The notes beneath the pieces are model-generated. The model saw only the letters and a program-made list of their open reading frames with translations. It did not search any database and had not been told where the DNA came from. A stretch of DNA of 64,000 nt from Panacagrimonas sp046594215 (lineage in GTDB: Bacteria; Pseudomonadota; Gammaproteobacteria; Nevskiales; Nevskiaceae), in contig JBKJPX010000003.1 of the NCBI GenBank assembly GCA_046594215.1, forward strand, positions 1-64,000. The letters are read 5' to 3'. The position numbers and the translations under genes were made by a program. This document shows, one piece after another, positions 34,709 to 43,891 of this stretch; position 1 is the first letter of the stretch; the number at the start of each line of letters is the position of its first letter.

Positions 34709-35020
34709 ATGCAATCGATCGTGATGGCGCTGTGCTGGGCCGAAATCGCAGCGCTCGTCGTCGGTGTGGTGACGGCCATCGCGTCCGGTGGGCGCGGCGA
34801 TGCGGCTGGCCGTGCGCTCGGAACCGGCTACCTGGTGATCGGCGTGACCGTACTACTGCTTTTCTTCGTTCTGCCTGCGATGCTGCTGGCTGCGACGGGC
34901 CACGTGTCATGGCTCGCCATGATCTTGTCGGGTGTCGCGGTGCCGCCGGCGATCGTCCTCGGATTCGGGGGCGTCATCGGCCTGGCGGAAATCACCTGGA
35001 AGAAGCTCAGGCGTCGCTGA
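34709..35020 (+). CDS. Small membrane protein, unknown
   Basis: 103 residues with three membrane segments (about 4-26, 38-62, 68-92) and a basic end KKLRRR, which by the positive-inside rule would face the cytoplasm. It starts 13 bases after the AraC stop, so it may be co-transcribed. No family recognised. Confidence 0.65.
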   Translation: MQSIVMALCWAEIAALVVGVVTAIASGGRGDAAGRALGTGYLVIGVTVLLLFFVLPAMLLAATGHVSWLAMILSGVAVPPAIVLGFGGVIGLAEITWKKLRRR

Positions 35021-35071
35021 GCTGCCGGTAGTTCGCGAGGGTGGTTTTAGCGTGAGCCGACGATGCTGCAT

Positions 35072-35764
35072 CTAGCCCGTCGAGAAGCATCGCATCCCGC
35101 GACACAGCCAGCCTTCGCGGCGCTCGCGCTCTTCCCAGAGCAGCTGGCGCTCGTCGTGGCCGAGGGATGCGCGCGGCGACTCGTTGCTTTCCTCCAGTTC
35201 GCCTTCGGCGGCGACCATCCGGGCGAGCCGCGTGAGATGGCGATCGAAGTCGGCGTGCAGCAGCGCCGCGGTGCGCGGGTAGTGCTCATAAGTCCATCCG
35301 CTGCGACCTGCCCTGCTGTTGGTGGCCAGCGGCATGAACGTGCCCGCGACCCAGTCCCGGCGCAGGTGCCGGATCCGGATCGTCGATTCGGCGATGTTCT
35401 CGATCACCGCGGCCAGTCGGATCAGCCGAAGGTTCTCCGCGACCAGGGCGAAGCTCGAGTTGTATTCGTCGGTCTGCATGCCGGGGTTGCCCAGGCCATC
35501 GAGCATGCGTTCGACACGCGCGCCGAAGCGCTCGCGCATCGAGTCCGGCGTGACCGTGGTGTCCAGGTACAAATCCCTTCCCTGCGCCGCAACGAGCATG
35601 TCGTCCCGCACCGGGGCGGCAACTTCGCCGGCATCCTCCAGCGCCCATTGCAGGCGCAGCCGCGCCTGGGTTGCATGGGCGGTGAACACCTGGCGGCGCG
35701 GGTCGCACTTGCCGTAGTGCTCGATCGTCAGCGCGTGCATCACCGGCATACGGGGATCGCGCAT
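35072..35764 (-). CDS. Hypothetical protein in the TetR operon
   Basis: 230 residues, soluble, helical. Motifs such as RLIRLAAVIENIAESTIRIRHLRRDW and HADFDRHLTRLARMV are not assigned to a family. The ATG at 35764 (MRDPRMPV) sits 13 bases after the upstream gene stop; a second ATG at 35749 is possible. It is the last gene of a likely TetR-led operon (36516, 35778, 35072). Confidence 0.62.
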   Translation of the reverse strand: MRDPRMPVMHALTIEHYGKCDPRRQVFTAHATQARLRLQWALEDAGEVAAPVRDDMLVAAQGRDLYLDTTVTPDSMRERFGARVERMLDGLGNPGMQTDEYNSSFALVAENLRLIRLAAVIENIAESTIRIRHLRRDWVAGTFMPLATNSRAGRSGWTYEHYPRTAALLHADFDRHLTRLARMVAAEGELEESNESPRASLGHDERQLLWEERERREGWLCRGMRCFSTG

Positions 35765-35777
35765 GACGCGGCCGGAC

Positions 35778-36470
35778 CTATTCGACGATCGACCAGTGGG
35801 GCGAGTCGAAGACGGCCTGCAATCCGGACGCGCCGGCGCTGACGGCGCCATCCGGACCGACGGTGGCATCGGGGATCAGCCTGCGTGCAACGAGGATGCC
35901 GGACACGTCCACCCGCCGGCCCACGATGCCCGGCGGCCAGGTTCCCAGTCCCTCGAGATAGATCACTTCGTCGGCATCCGACTGCAGCGCAGCGCCGGCC
36001 TTGGCGTTGACGGCCTTGCCGATGCGCCGGTCGGCTTGCACGCCCGCGCGCGGAGACGGCTCGCTGACCACGGGGCCGACCTTCCGCAGGTCGAGCTGCG
36101 TGCCCGACCAGTAGCCCTCGAGCCAGAGCTGGCATCCGGCGTTTTCGCCACAGGCGGTGCGTACGCGGTCCGCCAGCGCGACGCCCAGCGCCGCGTCGCT
36201 CACGCCGATCACGACCGATCCGACCCGGCCTTCCTGTTGTCCACCGCCTGCGCCCGGCAGCCGTACGGGAAGCCGCAGCTGGCGCGCAGCGCCCTCGTGC
36301 GTGCGCAGCCAGCTCCGCAGCGAGGATTCCTCGGCGACGGCCGGGCCGTCGACGAAGCGGAGTTCTGCATCGCGGCTCGGCTTGTGGCGCATGGCGGGGC
36401 CCTCGTCGGAATGCGCGGCGCCGGCCAGCAGGCTGGCCGCAATCAGGATGACGGATGCATTACCGAGCAT
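35778..36470 (-). CDS. Exported hypothetical protein in the TetR operon
   Basis: 230 residues from the ATG chosen because it gives a good signal peptide (LGNASVILIAASLLAGAAHS); a start at 36509 would add 13 residues in front. The mature part has one Cys pair (RTACGENAGCQLW) and segments like IYLEGLGTWPPGIVGRRV. No family recognised. Only seven bases or so separate the longer frame from the TetR stop, suggesting co-transcription. Confidence 0.6.
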   Translation of the reverse strand: MLGNASVILIAASLLAGAAHSDEGPAMRHKPSRDAELRFVDGPAVAEESSLRSWLRTHEGAARQLRLPVRLPGAGGGQQEGRVGSVVIGVSDAALGVALADRVRTACGENAGCQLWLEGYWSGTQLDLRKVGPVVSEPSPRAGVQADRRIGKAVNAKAGAALQSDADEVIYLEGLGTWPPGIVGRRVDVSGILVARRLIPDATVGPDGAVSAGASGLQAVFDSPHWSIVE

Positions 36471-36515
36471 GGCCGGACGATACGCGGTCGCGGCGACGGG
36501 AGCATTCAAGTCTGA

Positions 36516-37151
36516 TCAATCGGCGGCAAAGATCGCATTGCCGCAGACGTGCGCGAACAGGTCGATCAGCGATTTGAGCTGACGTCCTTCGTAGCGCGAG
36601 ATGAAACGCGCGCAGAACAGTTCCAGGCTCCAGGTCAGCAGGTCCGCCAGATCCTGCCCTGCGGCCTTGGTGCCGCGACCGTCGCGCCGCACCTGCGAGA
36701 TCGCCTTGCGGCTGAGCTTGCAGAGCTCGTCCATCATCTGTGCGTGCGCCTCGGCCACCGCGGGGTCGAAAGGCGCCGTGTCGGCGACCGCGGCGAGCAC
36801 AGCCTGGTGCTTCTTGAAGGTCGCCACGATGCCGTGAAGCGCGAACTGCAGACTGCGTCGATCCACGTCGCCTCCGCCGCGGAACCATCCGCCGGCGCTG
36901 TCGACGACCTCGGTCGTCAGCCGGCGCATCAACCGGTGCACGAGTTCGCCCTTGTCGCGGAAGTGCAGGTAGAACGTGGCGCGGCCGATGCCGGCCTCCT
37001 TCGCCAGCTGTTCCACCGTCAGCGCGCCGAACTTGTGGCCGCCTTCGAGCAGGCGCTCGATGCCCGCCAGCAATCTTTCCTCGATGCCGCATCGTGTCGG
37101 CCTCAAGTCCGTCTGGGTGATGGTGCTGGCGGTCTGGTTGACGTGGGCCAT
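36516..37151 (-). CDS. TetR-family transcriptional regulator
   Basis: 211 residues. The helix-turn-helix is LTVEQLAKEAGIGRATFYLHFRDKGEL (about 44-70), followed by an all-helical ligand-binding domain. It leads two same-strand unknown genes (35778 and 35072). The first 20 residues are a low-complexity tail whose codons overlap a membrane-protein-like frame on the other strand. It is one candidate, besides the MarR protein, for binding the TAYGGWACCGTA sites, but there is no direct support. Confidence 0.9.
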   Translation of the reverse strand: MAHVNQTASTITQTDLRPTRCGIEERLLAGIERLLEGGHKFGALTVEQLAKEAGIGRATFYLHFRDKGELVHRLMRRLTTEVVDSAGGWFRGGGDVDRRSLQFALHGIVATFKKHQAVLAAVADTAPFDPAVAEAHAQMMDELCKLSRKAISQVRRDGRGTKAAGQDLADLLTWSLELFCARFISRYEGRQLKSLIDLFAHVCGNAIFAAD

Positions 37152-37359
37152 GGCGCTATCCGAGGTCGCCAACGCCTGGTGGGGTACAACCCAGATGTTG
37201 GCCATTGCCGCGGGGCAGGCAGGTGCCACGGGCGGGACGCCCTGGCAAGAAGTGCTCCTCAAGCTGACTCACATCGGTGCTGGATTGGCACTGATCTGCG
37301 CCTGGTCCTTGCTCATCGTCGGCTTTCTGAAACAGCGCCCCGTTACGGCCTCGAACTGA
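37120..37359 (+). CDS. Possible small two-segment membrane protein, antisense overlap with the TetR start
   Basis: 79 residues with two hydrophobic helices (VLAVWLTWAMALSEV and THIGAGLALICAWSLLIVGFL) joined by a Gly/Ala loop, and a polar end QRPVTASN. The first 32 bases overlap the 5' end of the TetR gene in antisense. A start at 37150 would overlap it by only two bases but would lose the first helix. No ribosome-binding site is strong. Real but uncertain. Confidence 0.4.
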   Translation: MVLAVWLTWAMALSEVANAWWGTTQMLAIAAGQAGATGGTPWQEVLLKLTHIGAGLALICAWSLLIVGFLKQRPVTASN

Positions 37360-37435
37360 GGCGTCAGCCAAGCGCCCGACTTGCTCGGGCGCGGGCTGGA
37401 CGAGGGTAAGTGCGTCGCTGCAGGACGCGACCGCC

Positions 37436-37639
37436 TCAGGACCCATCCGACGTCGGCGTCGTGGCGGCAGGCACCCGATCCCGGGGCGACGAGACGGCAT
37501 CGCCATTGACCGTGACCTTGCCGTCCGGGCCGATCACGATCTCGATCTCGTAGGGCGACGTACCCGGCAGGCCGGCGTCCATGGTCCAGGTGACGCGTCG
37601 GGCGCCGTCCGGAAGTGTGATCTCGCGCTGTCCTCCCAT
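37436..37639 (-). CDS. Small hypothetical protein
   Basis: 67 residues: GQREITLPDGARRVTWTMD, then YEIEIVIGPDGKVTVNGDAV, and a Pro/Thr/Ser end. The beta-strand-rich middle suggests a small folded protein. The ATG is preceded by GTGAGG. It is divergent from the mutarotase gene. Confidence 0.5.
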   Translation of the reverse strand: MGGQREITLPDGARRVTWTMDAGLPGTSPYEIEIVIGPDGKVTVNGDAVSSPRDRVPAATTPTSDGS

Positions 37640-37751
37640 GTACCTCACCCTGCGGTCCGGTCCGTGGACGACAGAACGCCTTCGTCCCCGCGCAGGATAA
37701 TGCGCAACGCGTAGCCGCAGGATCGATAACCGGAATGGAAGAAAACACGCC

Positions 37752-38684
37752 ATGCAGTCGCTCGCCCAGTTGACCCAGGCCTTCGCCATCGACACCAAGG
37801 CCGCGTTCGAACAGGACGCGGGCGGGATGATCCGCCTGCATCTCGCGGCGCGCGATTCGGAGGCCACGATCTACCTGCAGGGCGCCCACGTGACGCATTG
37901 GGCACCGCGCGGTGCGGCGCCCGTTCTCTACCTTTCGCCCGCGGCGGTTTTCGGGCCGGGCAAGGCCATTCGCGGCGGGGTTCCGCTGCTGTTTCCGTGG
38001 TTCGGACCGCGCTGGAACGGACCCGCCTTCGATGCCGCGAATGCGACGACCTCGCCCGCGCACGGCTTCGCGCGTACCACGGCCTGGACCGTCGAGGCGG
38101 TGCGGGAAGAAGCGGACGGCGCGCTGGTCGCGGTGTTCTCCCTTGAAGCGGATGCCCGCGCTCGCTCGCTGGGCTACGGGGATTTCAGGCTCGGGCTCGA
38201 GTGCCGCGTGGGCCGCGACCTGGACATCGCGCTGCACGTCAGCAACCTCGGCGCGTCGGCGATTGAGTACGAGGAAGGCCTGCATGCCTACTTCGCGGTG
38301 GCCGACATCGAGCCCGCCCGACTCCTGGGCCTGCGCGGAAGCACCTACCTGGACATGCGCGACGGCGCGCAGCGGAAGACGCAGTTCGAGAACGACTTTG
38401 CGTTCACGCGCGACGTCGACCGCACGCACCTGAACACGGGAGCGCCGCTCGTGCTCAAGGACCCGGCCGGCGGGCGCGCGATTCACATCGCGAAACGCGG
38501 ATCGCAGACCACGGTGGTGTGGAATCCCTGGACGGTGCTGACGCCGGGATTCGCCGACCTTGCCGAAGACAGCTGGCGCCGGTTCGCTTGCGTCGAGACC
38601 GTGAACGCGGGCGAGAACCGCCAGCGGCTGGATCCGGGCGCGACGCACACGCTGGGGATGACGGTGCGAGTCGAGGCGCTGTGA
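37752..38684 (+). CDS. D-hexose-6-phosphate mutarotase / aldose-1-epimerase family protein
   Basis: 310 residues of the YeaD-type galactose-mutarotase family. Typical segments are AHVTHWAP near 46, GGVPLLFPWFGP (about 79-90), SPAHGFART with the conserved His, EEGLHAYFAV with the second His, and WNPW with the catalytic-region ETVNAG near the end. It interconverts alpha and beta anomers of glucose-6-phosphate or related sugars in the cytoplasm. Confidence 0.9.
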   Translation: MQSLAQLTQAFAIDTKAAFEQDAGGMIRLHLAARDSEATIYLQGAHVTHWAPRGAAPVLYLSPAAVFGPGKAIRGGVPLLFPWFGPRWNGPAFDAANATTSPAHGFARTTAWTVEAVREEADGALVAVFSLEADARARSLGYGDFRLGLECRVGRDLDIALHVSNLGASAIEYEEGLHAYFAVADIEPARLLGLRGSTYLDMRDGAQRKTQFENDFAFTRDVDRTHLNTGAPLVLKDPAGGRAIHIAKRGSQTTVVWNPWTVLTPGFADLAEDSWRRFACVETVNAGENRQRLDPGATHTLGMTVRVEAL

Positions 38685-38709
38685 CGGTGGCCGGTCGCCG
38701 CAGGCGCTG

Positions 38710-39972
38710 CTAACCGGTGCGCAGCGTCCAGGCCGTGGTGAAGCCCAGCTCCTTCACGAGTCGCCGCGTGGCGCTCGTCGCCTGCTCTTCGCTGGCGAGT
38801 CCCGCCACGACGACACGGTAGGAGGTCCTTGCGCGCACGATCTCCTCGCGGATGGTGGCGACGAAGCCGGCGTCCTTGAGTTTCGAAACGGCGCGCTCGG
38901 CCAGCGCGTGATCCGGGAAGGAGGCCACGTTCACGATCCACGTCGGGTGCGCGGGTTCTGTCTCCGGCGGCGCGATGTCCGGTGACGGCGCGATCTGCGG
39001 GTCGGGGTTGGTCAGTGGCTCGCTCTGGTCTCGCGAGGCCACGATTTCCGGCGAGATGGCAGGCAAGGGTTCGGCAGCAACGAGCGGCGGCGCCGGAATC
39101 GCGGGCTCGGAACGGACCGCAGCCAAGCCGCCGCTGGACGCCTGGGTCGTCGCCGAAGAGTCCTGTGTCGAAGGATCGTGCCGGGGCGTTGTGGTCGGCG
39201 CCGCGGTGGTCGGCACCGCGCGCGGGGCAGTCGCGGCGACATCGGCATCGTGCGTGGGAGCGGCGTCACGCGCCGCGCCGCTGATCGGCGGCGCCATCAC
39301 GCTGCCACTGGTCAGCGTGCGCGCGAGGTAGGCGAGCTGTTCGGGATTCGCAGCGAAGGAGCCGCTGCCCTTCGGTCCGTTTCGCTCGAGCTGACGGCAG
39401 CGCGTGGTGCCGCCGCCCAGCACCATGTCGGTGTCCACCGCGTCGCCGTCGTAGGCCAGGGTTCCCAGCACCGTGCAGCCGGTGACGGACGCATCCGCAC
39501 TGTCGACGAGGTATTCACCGGGCCCGGCCTGCAGTCGATGAGATCCCGCTGCAATGGCGAAGCGGGATGTCGTCGCGGCCTTGCGCGAGTCCAGCCGCAT
39601 GGCGCCCCGATCCAGGCGGATCTGCAATGGGGAGGCAGGCGCATCACCCGCGGGTCTTTTTTCCACCGCGAACTGCGAGAGCGGTCCGAGTTCCAGGCGT
39701 TCGCCCGTGTCGGCGACCAGCCTCACGCGTGCGCCGACACCGAGCTCGACGGCTTCGTCGACGGCCAGGTGTTGGCCTGGACGCAGCGGCGTCGATCGCC
39801 CCGCGCCTTCGACCCACGCGGAACCGGCCACGGATCGCACGGTGAGCACCGGGCTGGGCTGGGATTCCGCATGGGCGGCCGCGCAAAGAAAGGACAAGGT
39901 CAGAAGCGGTGCAAGAACGGCGGTCGAGAATCCGCGGCAATCGGAGCGAAAGCCGGCGTCGTGATCAGGCAT
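38710..39972 (-). CDS. Exported FecR-like and SPOR-domain protein
   Basis: 420 residues. A signal peptide (hydrophobic AVLAPLLTLSFLCAAAHA) precedes a FecR-type domain (about 43-160, VRSVAGSAWV, LRPGQHLAVD, RLDRGAMRLD), a long Ala/Pro/Thr-rich linker (about 235-340) and a C-terminal SPOR domain (about 345-420, WIVNVASFPDHALAERAVSKL). SPOR domains bind denuded septal peptidoglycan, so the protein is probably periplasmic and envelope-associated. The start follows GGAAGGTGACC. Confidence 0.82.
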   Translation of the reverse strand: MPDHDAGFRSDCRGFSTAVLAPLLTLSFLCAAAHAESQPSPVLTVRSVAGSAWVEGAGRSTPLRPGQHLAVDEAVELGVGARVRLVADTGERLELGPLSQFAVEKRPAGDAPASPLQIRLDRGAMRLDSRKAATTSRFAIAAGSHRLQAGPGEYLVDSADASVTGCTVLGTLAYDGDAVDTDMVLGGGTTRCRQLERNGPKGSGSFAANPEQLAYLARTLTSGSVMAPPISGAARDAAPTHDADVAATAPRAVPTTAAPTTTPRHDPSTQDSSATTQASSGGLAAVRSEPAIPAPPLVAAEPLPAISPEIVASRDQSEPLTNPDPQIAPSPDIAPPETEPAHPTWIVNVASFPDHALAERAVSKLKDAGFVATIREEIVRARTSYRVVVAGLASEEQATSATRRLVKELGFTTAWTLRTG

Positions 39973-40179
39973 GGTCACCTTCCGGGATGCGACCGCACGG
40001 ATACGCAAGCGGCGTGCCCAATCAGCTGCCGCAGGCGGGCAAGGGCAAGCTTGTTCCGCGTGCCCGCCCTCCAGCGGCCGCGCGACACCGGGCACAGTAG
40101 GCGAACCTGCTTGCCATGAAAATTATCGGCCTGCGATGGAGGGTCTGCGTCGCCGCGAGGCCTTCGATGAAGAGCGTCC

Positions 40180-41388
40180 TCAGCCCAGCTCCGCCTTTCC
40201 AAGATGCTGCATCAACTGGTCCGTGGTCAGCGGATGGAACGGCCCGCTGCGCGCATCGCGGTAGAGCTTCTCGAGCACGTGCCCGCGACGGAACGAACCG
40301 CCGCCGACCAGGCGCATGCCGATGTCGACCACGCGGATGGCATTCTCGGTCGCCACGACCTTGGGAATCTCGAGCCAGCCCAGGCGACGCGACGGCTCCT
40401 CGGGCAGGTCGCGGCCTTCGTTGAGGCGCGTCGCCGTCACCTCGATGGTATTGGCCGCTGTCTCGACGAGCAGGCACATCTCGCCGATGCCGACCTGCAC
40501 GAGCTGCTGCTCGCTCACCTTGACGTCGGCGGCCTCGGACACGGCGCCGAGCTGCTTCCTTCGAATGGCGGTCAGTGTCTCGTCGTACGCGCGGCGCGCC
40601 AGGCCCAGATAGATCGAGGCGAAGCTCAGCGTCTGCCACTCGAGATTGGCGAACAGTCCCGGCCTGAAGGCGGACGAGACGAGATCGGCCTGCGGCACGA
40701 ACACATCCTCGAACACGACGGTCTCGGTGCCCGAGGCGCGCATGCCCAGGGCATCCCAGGTCTTCTCGATACGCACGCCCTTGGCCGTGGCCGGACACAC
40801 GAGCATGACTTCCCGCGCAGCGCGTTCTGCGTGGTCGGTCGGCAGCTCGCCGTCGGCATTCGTGATCGTGGCGTTGAAGGTGTGGAAGTCGGCCGCCAGC
40901 GACAGCGTGCCCCAGCTCTTGCGCCCGCTCACGCGGAAGCCGCCGCTGACCGGAACCGCGCGCGTGTCGGCCAGCCCCATGACGCCGGCGCGCGTCTCGC
41001 TGTAGACGCCGTCGAACAAATGCCCTTCACGAGCCACGCCGGGAAAGAAGCGCGCCTGGTGTTCTTCGCTCCACATGCCGCGGAAGAATCCCACGACGCC
41101 CCAGTGCATGTTGAAGCCCAGCGCGATCGCGGGATCGCCGTAGGCCAGCAGCTCGACGCAGCGCGCCGTGGTGGCAATGTCGCCGCCCCAGCCGCCGAAG
41201 CGCTTGGGAATGTTGAGGGCCGGCAGGCCGAGTTCACGAACCCGCGCGGCCATCTCCTGTGGGAACGAGTTGTCGGCGTCGTGGCGGGGTCCGACCTTGC
41301 GAAACTCCTCCGCGAGTTCGCGGCAGACCCTGAACGCCTGCTCGCGTTCGCTCGCATTCATCTCGATGACATGCACTGATGTGGCCAT
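40180..41388 (-). CDS. Acyl-CoA dehydrogenase family protein
   Basis: 402 residues, AGGAG before the ATG. The fold pattern matches acyl-CoA dehydrogenases: N-terminal helices, SETRAGVMGLADTRA and GRKSWGT in the middle strands, WDALGMRASGTETVVFEDVFVP, and a C-terminal four-helix part with MRLVGGGSFRRGHVLEKLYRDAR. The usual catalytic Glu is not obvious, so it may be a dehydrogenase of unusual substrates or a flavin monooxygenase of the DszC/DnmZ branch. It is divergent from the SDR at 41634 and close to a CoA-transferase. Confidence 0.85.
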   Translation of the reverse strand: MATSVHVIEMNASEREQAFRVCRELAEEFRKVGPRHDADNSFPQEMAARVRELGLPALNIPKRFGGWGGDIATTARCVELLAYGDPAIALGFNMHWGVVGFFRGMWSEEHQARFFPGVAREGHLFDGVYSETRAGVMGLADTRAVPVSGGFRVSGRKSWGTLSLAADFHTFNATITNADGELPTDHAERAAREVMLVCPATAKGVRIEKTWDALGMRASGTETVVFEDVFVPQADLVSSAFRPGLFANLEWQTLSFASIYLGLARRAYDETLTAIRRKQLGAVSEAADVKVSEQQLVQVGIGEMCLLVETAANTIEVTATRLNEGRDLPEEPSRRLGWLEIPKVVATENAIRVVDIGMRLVGGGSFRRGHVLEKLYRDARSGPFHPLTTDQLMQHLGKAELG

Positions 41389-41633
41389 GCAGGTTCTCCT
41401 CGCGGGGGTTGGCGTGATCGCGCCAGGCGCGATCGGTGCCGATTCTCTTGAGGCCGAATAAACCAGACCGCAAGCTGGCGCCGCAAGTAGCAGCGTCCCG
41501 CGGAGCGACACAGGGCGACGCCCTGCTTGTTGGTCCGCAGGCGCTCCCGCATCATCGGATTCGCACGAAGGATCCGCACACACGATGCCTTCCGCAGCGA
41601 CGCATGCACTCCTTCGCAGCAGGAGTCGACGAC

Positions 41634-42416
41634 ATGGGCAGGATGAGCGACAAGGTGGTCATCGTCACCGGCGCGGGCTCCGGTGTGGGCGAAGCGACGA
41701 TGGTTCTGTTCGCGAAGGAAGGCGCCCGGGTTCTGGGTGTGTCGCGCACGCAGGTCAACCTCGAACGGACCCTGGAACAGGTGCGGCGCGCGGGTGGCAC
41801 GGGTTCCATCCTCGCGGCGGACCTGTCCGACGACGCGGCCTGCCAGGAGGTCGTGCGTGCCACGCTCGAGCGCTACGGTCGCGTCGACAGCCTCGTGCAC
41901 GCCGCCGGCGTGGGATACAGCTGGGCCGAGAAGAGTCCCGGCACGATGGGCGACGTGCTCAACACCTCGCCCGAGGCCTGGCGCGAGGTCATCGGCATCA
42001 ATCTCGATGCCTGTTTCTACATGTGCCGCCACGTGATCCCCGAATTCCTGAAGCAGGGACAGGGCACGATCGTGAACGTGTCCAGCATCTCGGGTTACCA
42101 GGGCCTCGCGGGCGCGCACACCTACACGGCCGCCAAGGCAGGCATCATCAACCTCACGCGCTCGCTGTGCGTCTCCTACGCGGCGCAGGGCATTCGCGCC
42201 AACTGCGTCGCACCCGGATTCATCGACACGCCAATGGTGGCCTCGGTGGTGAACCTGTTCGATGACCCGGTGATGGCCGATCGCATCGCGCCGATGAAGC
42301 GACCCGGCACCGCGCTGGAGATGGCCTACGGCTGCCTGTACCTGGCCAGCGACGAATCGTCGTACTGCAACGGCACGGTGCTCACGATCGACGGCGGTAC
42401 CACGGCACGCCAGTAG
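41634..42416 (+). CDS. SDR-family oxidoreductase
   Basis: 260 residues. TGAGSGVG cofactor motif near 11, HAAG near 85, catalytic Ser in SSISGYQG, YTAAK, and C-terminal GGTTARQ. The ATG with AGGAG eight bases upstream was chosen; an ATG three codons later is possible. The CoA-transferase follows after 67 bases on the same strand. Confidence 0.9.
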   Translation: MGRMSDKVVIVTGAGSGVGEATMVLFAKEGARVLGVSRTQVNLERTLEQVRRAGGTGSILAADLSDDAACQEVVRATLERYGRVDSLVHAAGVGYSWAEKSPGTMGDVLNTSPEAWREVIGINLDACFYMCRHVIPEFLKQGQGTIVNVSSISGYQGLAGAHTYTAAKAGIINLTRSLCVSYAAQGIRANCVAPGFIDTPMVASVVNLFDDPVMADRIAPMKRPGTALEMAYGCLYLASDESSYCNGTVLTIDGGTTARQ

Positions 42417-42483
42417 CAGTGCGCTTGCGCGAGCCGACGCCGGCGCGGGCGTGGCCCTGGAAGACGAAGGACAAGAAATCTCG

Positions 42484-43695
42484 ATGAGTGAAAGCGCCGC
42501 TGGAATTTCTGCCGGTGCCCTGGCGGGCCTCAAGGTCATCGACCTGTCGCGCGTCCTGGCGGGGCCCCACTGCACGCAGATCCTGTCCGACCACGGCGCG
42601 GCCGTGATCAAGGTGGAGCCGCCCGGCGGCGACGAGACGCGCACCTGGGGTCCGCCCTTCGTCGGCGACACGGCCTCGTACTTCATCGGCATCAACCGCA
42701 ACAAGCGCGACATCGCGCTGGATCTCGCCCGGTCCGAAGGACGCGAGGTCCTCATGCGCCTGCTGGCCGACGCCGACGTGCTGGTCGAGAACTTCAAGAC
42801 CGGCACGATGGAGAAGTGGGGGCTCGGATTCGAAGAGGTGCTGCACGCGCGTTTTCCGCGCCTGATCCACTGTCGCATCTCGGGCTTCGGAAGCGACGGC
42901 CCGCTCGGCGGCGCGCCGGGCTACGACGCGGTGGTGCAGGCCATGAGCGGAATCCTGAGCATCAACGGCCCGCCGGGAAGCGGCGGCACGCGCGTGGGCA
43001 TTGCGCTCGTGGACCTCGCCACGGGGCTCAACTCCGTCATCGGCATCCTGCTCGCGCTCGCCGAGCGGCAGCGCTCGGGCCTCGGGCAGTTCGTGGACAC
43101 GACGCTCCACGACACCGCACTGAGCCTGCTGCATCCGCACGCGGCCAACTGGTTCGTCGACGGGCAGGAGCCTCGGCTCGTGGGCAACGGCCATCTCAAC
43201 GTGGTGCCCTACGACAAGTTCGAGACACGCAGCGGCGCGGTCTTCATCGGCGTGGGCAACAACGGCCAGTTCCGCCAGTTCTGCAAGCAGATCGGGCACG
43301 CGGAACTCGCCGACGATCCGCGCTTTCGCACGAACGCGGAGCGCATCCGCAATCGCGACGCGCTGCGCTCGCTCATCGAGGCCACGCTCTCGGAGTGCGA
43401 CGGTCGCGCGATGTGTGAAGACCTGCTGCGCGCGGGCGTGCCGGCCGGCCCCGTGCGCAGCGTGTCGGAAGCCTTCGAGCATCCGCACGCCGCGCACCGA
43501 CAGATGACGGCGGAACTTGGCAACGGGCAAAGGGGGACCGGTGTTCCCGTGAAGCTGTCACGCACGCCGGGGAGGGCGCGCAGTCCCGCACCTTCGCTGG
43601 GGCAGCACGCGCGCGAGATCCTCGATGAGCTCGGGTATTCGGCCGACGAGGCCACCGTGCTGATCGACGGGGGCGTGGTCAAGACAACGCCGTAG
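42484..43695 (+). CDS. Class III (CaiB/BaiF) CoA-transferase
   Basis: 403 residues. The N-terminal LKVIDLSRVLAGPHCTQILSD, VIKVEPPGGDETR, the substrate loop SGFGSDGPLGGAPGYD and the catalytic Asp177 in ALVDLATG are characteristic. It moves CoA between carboxylic acids without ATP, in the cytoplasm. With the SDR, acyl-CoA dehydrogenase and crotonases it suggests activation of an acid derived from the hydrophobic substrate. Confidence 0.92.
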   Translation: MSESAAGISAGALAGLKVIDLSRVLAGPHCTQILSDHGAAVIKVEPPGGDETRTWGPPFVGDTASYFIGINRNKRDIALDLARSEGREVLMRLLADADVLVENFKTGTMEKWGLGFEEVLHARFPRLIHCRISGFGSDGPLGGAPGYDAVVQAMSGILSINGPPGSGGTRVGIALVDLATGLNSVIGILLALAERQRSGLGQFVDTTLHDTALSLLHPHAANWFVDGQEPRLVGNGHLNVVPYDKFETRSGAVFIGVGNNGQFRQFCKQIGHAELADDPRFRTNAERIRNRDALRSLIEATLSECDGRAMCEDLLRAGVPAGPVRSVSEAFEHPHAAHRQMTAELGNGQRGTGVPVKLSRTPGRARSPAPSLGQHAREILDELGYSADEATVLIDGGVVKTTP

Positions 43696-43734
43696 ACGCG
43701 GCGCGCGGACGAAACGCTGCGCGTACGTCGTCCG

Positions 43735-43862
43735 CGAAAATCCGCGTCGTCGGTGAACAGGCAGCGCGGCACCTTGCGCACGGTCCGCTGGAAGGAGGAC
43801 GCGGATTGTTCGGCCTCTTCCAGGTGTCCGGGCCCGGTGGCCACGTACAGGAAGCCACGGCC
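43735..43862 (-). pseudogene. N-terminal remnant of a glycosyltransferase-like gene
   Basis: The minus strand reads GFLYVATG, then EEAEQSASSFQRTV and PRCLFTDDADF, which fits the first 40 residues of a nucleotide-sugar transferase-like family starting with a YVATG strand and a CLFTD strand. The frame then runs into Arg-rich, unrelated codons. No start or rest of the gene is present. Confidence 0.42.
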
Positions 43863-43891
43863 GGGTCGCAGCAGACTGGACCGCGCCGGCG

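Noticed and set aside
40033..40084. GGCGGGCA/TGCCCGCC inverted repeat as a terminator for the acyl-CoA dehydrogenase gene
   Set aside because: The loop is about 20 bases or more and there is no T-run.
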